Shown: positions 30,276-34,661 of the stretch, piece by piece | Position numbering within the stretch: the stretch's first letter is position 1 | How the letters are laid out: the number at the start of each line of letters is the position of its first letter | Assembly: GCA_900320085.1 (NCBI GenBank) | Contig: ONRC01000025.1 | Span: 1 to 34,661 of the forward strand | Source: an uncultured Eubacteriales bacterium | GTDB taxonomy: Bacteria > Bacillota > Clostridia > Christensenellales > Aristaeellaceae | Reading direction: 5' to 3' | DNA length: 34,661 nt | The notes under the pieces: model-generated | The model's input: the letters and a program-made list of their open reading frames with translations, nothing else | Told to the model about the DNA's origin: nothing | The model's database searches: none | Position numbers and translations under genes: made by a program

Positions 30276-32165
30276 ATGCCTCCACAAGGACGTATGCGCG
30301 CGCCCGCCAAGCCCAAGAACGCCAAGGGCACCTTCCGGCGGCTGGTATCCTATCTGGCCCCCCATAAGGGCAAGCTGATCGCGGTGACAGCCTGCATCAT
30401 TTTCAGCACCGCCGCCAGCGCAACCGGTACTTTCCTATTAAAAGATGTGGTGAACAGCTACATCGCGCCCCTCGTTGGCGCCGCCGCGCCGGATCTGATG
30501 CCCTTTGCCCGGTTCCTGCTGCTGATGATGGGCATGTATCTGGCCGGGGCCATTTCCACGCTGGTCTACAACCGGCTGATGATGATCGTGTCCACAGGCA
30601 CGCTGAACCGGATGCGCAAGGACATGTTCCTGCACATGGAGGATCTGCCCATCCGTTACTTTGACCAGCGCACCCACGGCGAAATCATGAGCCGCTACAC
30701 CAACGACACCGACACCATGCGCGAATTTCTGAGCCAGACCTTCCCGCAGGCGGTGTCCTCCTTCTGCTCGGTGCTGTTCTCCTTCTGCTATATGGTCAGC
30801 CTGAATATCTGGCTGACGCTGCTGGTGCTCGCGCTGATGCCGGTCATCCTGGGCATCACGGGCATCATCGGCAAACGCTCCGGGGCCAACTTCGTGGCCC
30901 AGCAGAAGGCCGTCGGTGAACTGAACGGCTTCGTGGAAGAAACCATCGAGGGCCAGCGGGTGGTGCAGGTGTTCTGCCACGAACAGAAATCCATCGACGC
31001 CTTCGAAAAGAAGAATGAAAACGTGCGCGTGGCCGGTACCCGGGCCAATATCTTCGCCAGCATCCTGGGCCCCATCATGAACAACCTGGGCCACGTGAAC
31101 TACGTGATCATCGCCCTCGTCGGCGCGATCATGATCATCAACGGCTACACCAATACCGGCGTGCTGATTTCCTTCCTCACCTTCACCCGCCAGTTCAGCA
31201 TGCCCATCTCCAACCTGGCCCAGCAGTTCAACGTAATCATGATGGCCCTGGCCGGCGCGGAGCGCATCTTTGAAATGCTGGATGAGCCCGTGGAGGAGGA
31301 CAACGGCTACGTCACCCTGGTGCGGGCGAAGAAGGACGACAAGGGCAACATCGTGGAGTGCCAGGAACGCACCGGCATGTGGGCCTGGAAGCATCCCCAC
31401 AAAGCCGACGGCAGCGTGACCTATACCGAATGGAAGGGCGACGTGGTGTTTGAGGACGTGACCTTCGGCTACGTGCCCGAAAAGACCGTGCTGCACAACA
31501 TTTCCCTCTACGCCAAGCCCGGCCAGAAGATCGCCTTCGTCGGCTCCACCGGCGCGGGCAAAACCACCATCACCAACCTGATCAACCGCTTCTACGACAT
31601 TCAGGGCGGCAAGATCCGGTATGACGGCATCAACATCGAAAAGATCAAGAAGGATGACCTGCGCAGGTCTCTCGGCATGGTGCTCCAGGACACCCACCTG
31701 TTCACCGGCACCGTGAAGGAGAACATCCGCTACGGCCGCCTGGACGCCACGGACGAGGACATCGTGCGGGCCGCCAAGATCGCCAACGCCGACTTCTTCA
31801 TCAGCCATCTGCCCGAGGGCTACGACACCATGCTGACCGGCGACGGCTCCAACCTGAGCCAGGGCCAGCGCCAGCTGCTGGCCATCGCCCGCGCCGCCGT
31901 GGCCGACCCGCCCGTGCTGATCCTGGACGAGGCCACCTCCTCCATCGACACCCGCACGGAAGCCCTGATCGAGAAGGGCATGGACCAGCTCATGAAGGGC
32001 CGCACGGTATTCGTCATCGCCCACCGCCTGTCCACCGTCCGCAACTCCCAGGCCATCATGGTGCTGGAAAACGGCGTGATCATCGAGCGGGGCAACCACG
32101 AACAGCTCCTGGCTCAGAAAGGCAAGTATTATCAATTGTATACCGGTATGTTTGAACTGTCCTGA
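30276..32165 (+). CDS. ABC exporter half-transporter with canonical ATP site (heterodimer subunit 2)
   Basis: A 629-aa partner of the preceding subunit. A basic, Pro-rich N-terminus (1-20) precedes six transmembrane helices (about 32-325). An unusual insert of about 50 residues (340-388, including EDNGYVTLVRAKKDDKGN) links to the ATPase domain. Walker A GSTGAGKT (423-430), signature LSQGQ (527-531), Walker B LILDEATSSID (548-558) and switch H583 are all canonical, so this subunit supplies the catalytic Glu and His. The ATG at 30276 lies one base after the upstream stop, with AGGGGGTGG ahead. Operon order is marR, subunit 1, subunit 2, then a terminator. Confidence 0.94.
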   Translation: MPPQGRMRAPAKPKNAKGTFRRLVSYLAPHKGKLIAVTACIIFSTAASATGTFLLKDVVNSYIAPLVGAAAPDLMPFARFLLLMMGMYLAGAISTLVYNRLMMIVSTGTLNRMRKDMFLHMEDLPIRYFDQRTHGEIMSRYTNDTDTMREFLSQTFPQAVSSFCSVLFSFCYMVSLNIWLTLLVLALMPVILGITGIIGKRSGANFVAQQKAVGELNGFVEETIEGQRVVQVFCHEQKSIDAFEKKNENVRVAGTRANIFASILGPIMNNLGHVNYVIIALVGAIMIINGYTNTGVLISFLTFTRQFSMPISNLAQQFNVIMMALAGAERIFEMLDEPVEEDNGYVTLVRAKKDDKGNIVECQERTGMWAWKHPHKADGSVTYTEWKGDVVFEDVTFGYVPEKTVLHNISLYAKPGQKIAFVGSTGAGKTTITNLINRFYDIQGGKIRYDGINIEKIKKDDLRRSLGMVLQDTHLFTGTVKENIRYGRLDATDEDIVRAAKIANADFFISHLPEGYDTMLTGDGSNLSQGQRQLLAIARAAVADPPVLILDEATSSIDTRTEALIEKGMDQLMKGRTVFVIAHRLSTVRNSQAIMVLENGVIIERGNHEQLLAQKGKYYQLYTGMFELS

Positions 32166-32178
32166 TGAACCGCAGCCG

Positions 32179-32215
32179 CCCGGCTTTTCCGGAATGGAGA
32201 AGCCGGGCTTTCGCG
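32179..32215 (+). terminator. Terminator of the marR-ABC operon
   Basis: CCCGGCTT (32179-32186) pairs with AAGCCGGG (32200-32207), and the stem extends inward as TCC/GGA. It is followed by CTTTCGCGTTTCTT, an interrupted T-rich tail. It starts 14 nt after the stop codon. Confidence 0.7.
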
Positions 32216-32280
32216 TTTCTTATTGTTTTGTCTGCTCAATCGTATGGGGTTGTAGGGCGCTTAATTCACTTTCGCTTAGG

Positions 32281-32326
32281 AGTACAGAGCGCAGATTGAT
32301 ATATACTGTGCGCTTTGAAATCGACT
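32281..32326. repeat. Family C-like heptamer repeat fragment
   Basis: AGTACAGAGCGCAGA and, about 16 bp on, TGTGCGCTTTG form an imperfect hairpin of the same heptamer type as 27329-27436. The wider gap 32216-32600 contains only this, the family B palindrome and a related fragment at 32549-32578. I see no gene. Confidence 0.4.
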
Positions 32327-32354
32327 AATAAATACAATATCACTCAATTAACAC

Positions 32355-32496
32355 TGTCTTCCCGAGCGAAGTGGAGCGAGAGCGAAACGGAATCGAGGGA
32401 TCTGAGAGCTGGACATCCTATTCCTTGAGTGTTTATGCTTCCCTCAGATCCCTCCACTCCGCTGCGGCTCTCGCCACCGCTTCGGTCGGGATGACA
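32355..32496. repeat. Family B compact imperfect palindrome
   Basis: Left arm 32355-32406 and right arm 32443-32496 are imperfect reverse complements (TCCCGAGCGAAGTGGAGCG-type against its complement), with a 36-bp centre. Same family as the arms at 19585-19642 and 20006-20062. It could fold into a single long hairpin. Confidence 0.75.
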
Positions 32497-32607
32497 GAAT
32501 ATCGATCGCAGAAAAAGCTACTTATTCAAGCTGATTATTGCTATCAAAACAAATTGCACTCCGTACTTTGCACCTTCGTTCCCCGATTCACACATCCCTT
32601 TATTGAC

Positions 32608-32650
32608 TTAAAGTGCCCTTTAAGGTAAATTAAAGCTTCCTGGTTATAAT
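32608..32650 (+). promoter_or_regulatory. Activator-type direct repeats and -10 of the beta-helix protein gene
   Basis: TTAAAG (32608-32613), TTTAAG (32619-32624) and TTAAAG (32630-32635) recur with an exact 11-bp period, one helical turn, and cover the place where a -35 should be. A perfect TATAAT follows at 32645-32650, and no -35 hexamer matches at 16-18 bp. This is the layout of OmpR/PhoB-family response-regulator sites that replace the -35. Confidence 0.55.
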
Positions 32651-32750
32651 GTGTACTGTCGAAGGGAACCAACCCCCCAAGACAGCAAATGAAAAACAAA
32701 TTGGAAAGCCGGGACGTGCCCCGGCAAACCATGATCAGGAGGATAGAACA

Positions 32751-34226
32751 ATGAGGAAAATGAACAGAACATACCGCTGGAAGAAGCACGGCGGCTGGCT
32801 GCAAAAGCACTGGAAAAAAGTCACCTTGATCTCCGCCCTGACCGTATCCCTGATGGCTGCATCCATGGCCTCCAGCCTGGCGGCGGGGCGCGGCGGGCAA
32901 ATGAACGGCGGCTTTGGCGGCGGCTTCATGGGCGGCAGGATGGATATGTCCAGTGAAGTGGTGATGGCAGAAAATCCTTCCGAAATCGTTACCAGCAGCG
33001 TGGAGAACGCCGCGCTCAGCCTGACCGCCGACATGGAAAACGCCGTCTTTATCCAGATGAGCGACAGCGATAGCAAGGTCAAAATCGAGGAACCGGGTAC
33101 CTACGTCATCAGCGGTGACTGCGCCGACGGCGGTATCACCGTCAAGAAAGGCGCCACCGGCGTTGTGCTGGTGCTGAAAGATTTGACCCTGAGCAGCAGC
33201 GAAGGCGCCGCGGTCAGCATCAACAAGGAAGCCCAGGCAAAAATCATTGTCAGCGGCAATGTGACCCTGACCGACAGCGAAAACCCTGCCGATGAAACCA
33301 GCGCCGATACCGAAACCGCCGACGCCTACGACGGCGCGGCGATCAAGGCCAAGGCTGGCACGCAGGTCGTCTTGACCGGCGACGGCACGCTGAACCTCTA
33401 CGGCGCGGCCAAGAACGGCATCAAGGTGGGCGGCGAAAACTCCTCCTTTGTGGTGGACGGTCAGGCCCTGACCCTGAACATCACCGCCGCCAACGACGGC
33501 ATCAACGCAAGCGCTGACCTGACCCTGCTCTCCGGCACGGTCAACATCACCGCCAGCGACGACGCCATCCACGCCGACCGCATCCTGACCGTGGGCGACC
33601 GGGACACCGCATCCGGTCCCGTCCTGACCGTGAACGGCACGGAGGGGCTGGAAGCGACGGTGGTGAACATTTTCGGCGGCGACGTGCAGGTGTCCGTGAC
33701 AGATGACGGCATCAACGGCACCCAGAAGGACGATTCGCTCACACCGTCCCTGAACATTACCGGCGGCACCGTGACCATCAACAGCCGCACCGACGGCCTG
33801 GACTGCAACGGCAACATCAACCTGCTGGGCGGCGCCATCACCATTGCCAGCAGCGCGTCCTTCGGCGGCGAAGCGGGCATCGACTACGACGGCGCGTATT
33901 ACGTGGCCGACGCCGTGACCCTGAATAATCCCTATGGTGTCTCCGGGCCGGACGGCGGCGGCATGGGCGGAATGCAAGGCGGCAAAGGCAATTTTGACCA
34001 GCGCGGCGGATGGGACAGGAACGGACAGGGCAGGCAGTTCCGCCAGGGTGATCAGAACGGCCAGCCATTCCAGCCCGGTCAGCAGCCGCCCCAGGATGGT
34101 TCGTTTGACCAGAGCAATCCGCCCGCGCCGCCCATGGGCCCGATGGGGATGTTTGATCCCAACCAGCAGCCCGACGCCAACACCTCCGCCACTGCCCAGC
34201 AGAACAGCGGCGATAACAACCAATAA
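32751..34226 (+). CDS. Exported beta-helix carbohydrate-binding-type protein (Cthe_2159/DUF4353-like)
   Basis: A 491-aa secreted protein. Long basic signal peptide (1-45, cut near SLAAG), a Gly-rich stretch (46-65), then a right-handed beta-helix from about 75 to 390, seen as repeated turns: YDGAAIKAKAGTQVVLTGDGTL, KNGIKVGGENSSFVVDG, NDGINASADLTLLSGTVNI, DDAIHADRILTVGD, DDGINGTQ and TDGLDCNGNINLLGGAITI. The DGI/DGL turns recur every 20-30 residues, probably at Ca-binding or stacking positions. Cthe_2159 of Clostridium thermocellum, which has this fold, binds acidic polysaccharides. The last 97 residues are Gly/Gln/Pro/Asn-rich and disordered. The ATG at 32751 has AGGAGG 8 nt upstream. It appears to stand alone. 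Confidence 0.82.
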   Translation: MRKMNRTYRWKKHGGWLQKHWKKVTLISALTVSLMAASMASSLAAGRGGQMNGGFGGGFMGGRMDMSSEVVMAENPSEIVTSSVENAALSLTADMENAVFIQMSDSDSKVKIEEPGTYVISGDCADGGITVKKGATGVVLVLKDLTLSSSEGAAVSINKEAQAKIIVSGNVTLTDSENPADETSADTETADAYDGAAIKAKAGTQVVLTGDGTLNLYGAAKNGIKVGGENSSFVVDGQALTLNITAANDGINASADLTLLSGTVNITASDDAIHADRILTVGDRDTASGPVLTVNGTEGLEATVVNIFGGDVQVSVTDDGINGTQKDDSLTPSLNITGGTVTINSRTDGLDCNGNINLLGGAITIASSASFGGEAGIDYDGAYYVADAVTLNNPYGVSGPDGGGMGGMQGGKGNFDQRGGWDRNGQGRQFRQGDQNGQPFQPGQQPPQDGSFDQSNPPAPPMGPMGMFDPNQQPDANTSATAQQNSGDNNQ

Positions 34227-34302
34227 TATTTTCCTTTTCTGTTTTAAACTCTTAACTGCTATGTTCTCAAGGGCGAATTTCAAGTCCAGCGGAAAGGAAA
34301 CG

Positions 34303-34351
34303 CTGGGGGCTGCGCGCCCCCAGACCTGCGCCAGGGTCCTGAGGACCCTGG
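34303..34351. repeat. Paired GC-rich hairpins
   Basis: CTGGGGGC (34303-34310) / GCCCCCAG (34316-34323) and CCAGGGTCC (34331-34339) / GGACCCTGG (34343-34351) are two perfect adjacent stem-loops downstream of the beta-helix gene. Neither has a T-run, so they are not ordinary terminators. They look like a dispersed palindromic repeat. Confidence 0.6.
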
Positions 34352-34432
34352 ACCCGCAATAGGCGATTTTGCGCTGTTGGGATAATCAGACAAGCTCCGC
34401 CTGCCGCGCTGGGGTTACGGAAAGTTTGAGGG

Positions 34433-34554
34433 CTTCTGGCCCAAGAAAACCAGGGAACATCCGAGGGGAAAATACATTTTCCCCTACGGATGATTCCCTG
34501 GCTTTCCCCGGATGCAAAGCATCCGGGCTGGCGGCTTCGCCGCCGGGCCAGAAG
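34433..34554. repeat. Nested composite palindrome
   Basis: Outer arms CTTCTGGCCC (34433-34442) / GGGCCAGAAG (34545-34554) enclose three hairpins: a long one at 34450-34501 (arms starting CCAGGGAA and ending TTCCCTGG, with an AGGGGAAAAT / ATTTTCCCCT tip), CCCGGATGC-AAA-GCATCCGGG (34507-34527), and GGCGGC-TTC-GCCGCC (34530-34544). This is a three-armed cloverleaf-like layout. Reading frames across it are products of the palindromes. From 34227 to the end I find no gene. Confidence 0.65.
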
Positions 34555-34661
34555 CACCACAGCACCAAGCCAGACTTCTGCGTTCCTCCCCGAATCAGCG
34601 GGAACCAAGCTTTCTTTTCCAATCAAGCTGCTTCCGCTATTGAGGTCCAGGAGATGAAATC

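Noticed and set aside
28154..30331. 725-codon open frame on the minus strand opposite marR and ABC subunit 1
   Set aside because: Antisense shadow of GC-rich genes. His/Val/Gly-rich product with no domain, and the plus strand encodes clear MarR and ABC proteins.
30438..32135. 565-codon minus-strand frame opposite ABC subunit 2
   Set aside because: Same cause: the codon pattern of the ABC gene read backwards, no family features.
32544..34283. 579-codon minus-strand frame opposite the beta-helix gene
   Set aside because: Mirror of a repetitive Ala/Gly/Asp-rich gene that has its own ribosome binding site, signal peptide and promoter.
34267..34626. 119-codon minus-strand frame near the window end
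   Set aside because: Composed of the hairpin repeats at 34303-34554. Such repeats are often misannotated as short proteins.

Overview
The window looks like a chromosomal segment from a GC-rich, spore-forming member of the Clostridia, probably an uncultured gut or rumen lineage. The evidence is the gpr-spoIIP sporulation pair, an Rrf2-NifS-NifU iron-sulfur cluster, a tiny 2[4Fe-4S] ferredoxin, clostridial-type SGNH/DUF4358 and Cthe_2159-like proteins, strong AGGAGG ribosome binding sites and sigma-A promoters. The taxonomic placement is inference. I saw no rRNA, tRNA, CRISPR array, prophage or transposase.

Layout. 1-338 is a structured repeat. 339-1523 is a leftward DEAD-box RNA helicase. 1709-3794 is a rightward pair (M28 aminopeptidase, Cof-type HAD phosphatase). 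3853-4713 is a leftward exported rhodanese/thioredoxin-fold protein that lacks its catalytic cysteines. 4928-8320 runs rightward: L,D-transpeptidase, ferredoxin, SGNH hydrolase and DUF4358 lipoprotein. 8325-14974 runs leftward in several units: gpr-spoIIP, a small membrane protein overlapping murI, degV, and vanW overlapping a tetR gene. 15094-15378 is a zinc-ribbon protein. 15761-16111 is rplS with a leader. 16183-19433 runs leftward: LRR protein, PstS-like binding protein and a PBP5-type carboxypeptidase. 19585-20062 is a nested composite repeat. 20108-27847 is a long leftward series: iscR, nifS, nifU, hflX, two overlapping VanY-type carboxypeptidases, a YprB-like exonuclease and a TPR protein. 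28026-32165 runs rightward: marR and a heterodimeric ABC exporter. 32751-34226 is an exported beta-helix carbohydrate-binding-type protein. The window ends in stacked hairpin repeats.

Two themes stand out. First, cell-wall work is heavily represented: L,D-transpeptidase, VanW, MurI, one DacF/PBP5-type and two M15 carboxypeptidases, plus SpoIIP. Second, at least four families of non-coding structured repeats occupy the intergenic gaps. One (family A, 206-247 bp) has terminal inverted repeats and internal stems whose arms change together between copies. One copy sits between nifS and nifU, and another lies inside a different palindromic element. I regard these elements as the least explained content of the window. 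The protein-level oddities worth testing are the cysteine-less rhodanese/thioredoxin protein and a complete JAMM-type metal motif in the N-terminal extension of HflX.
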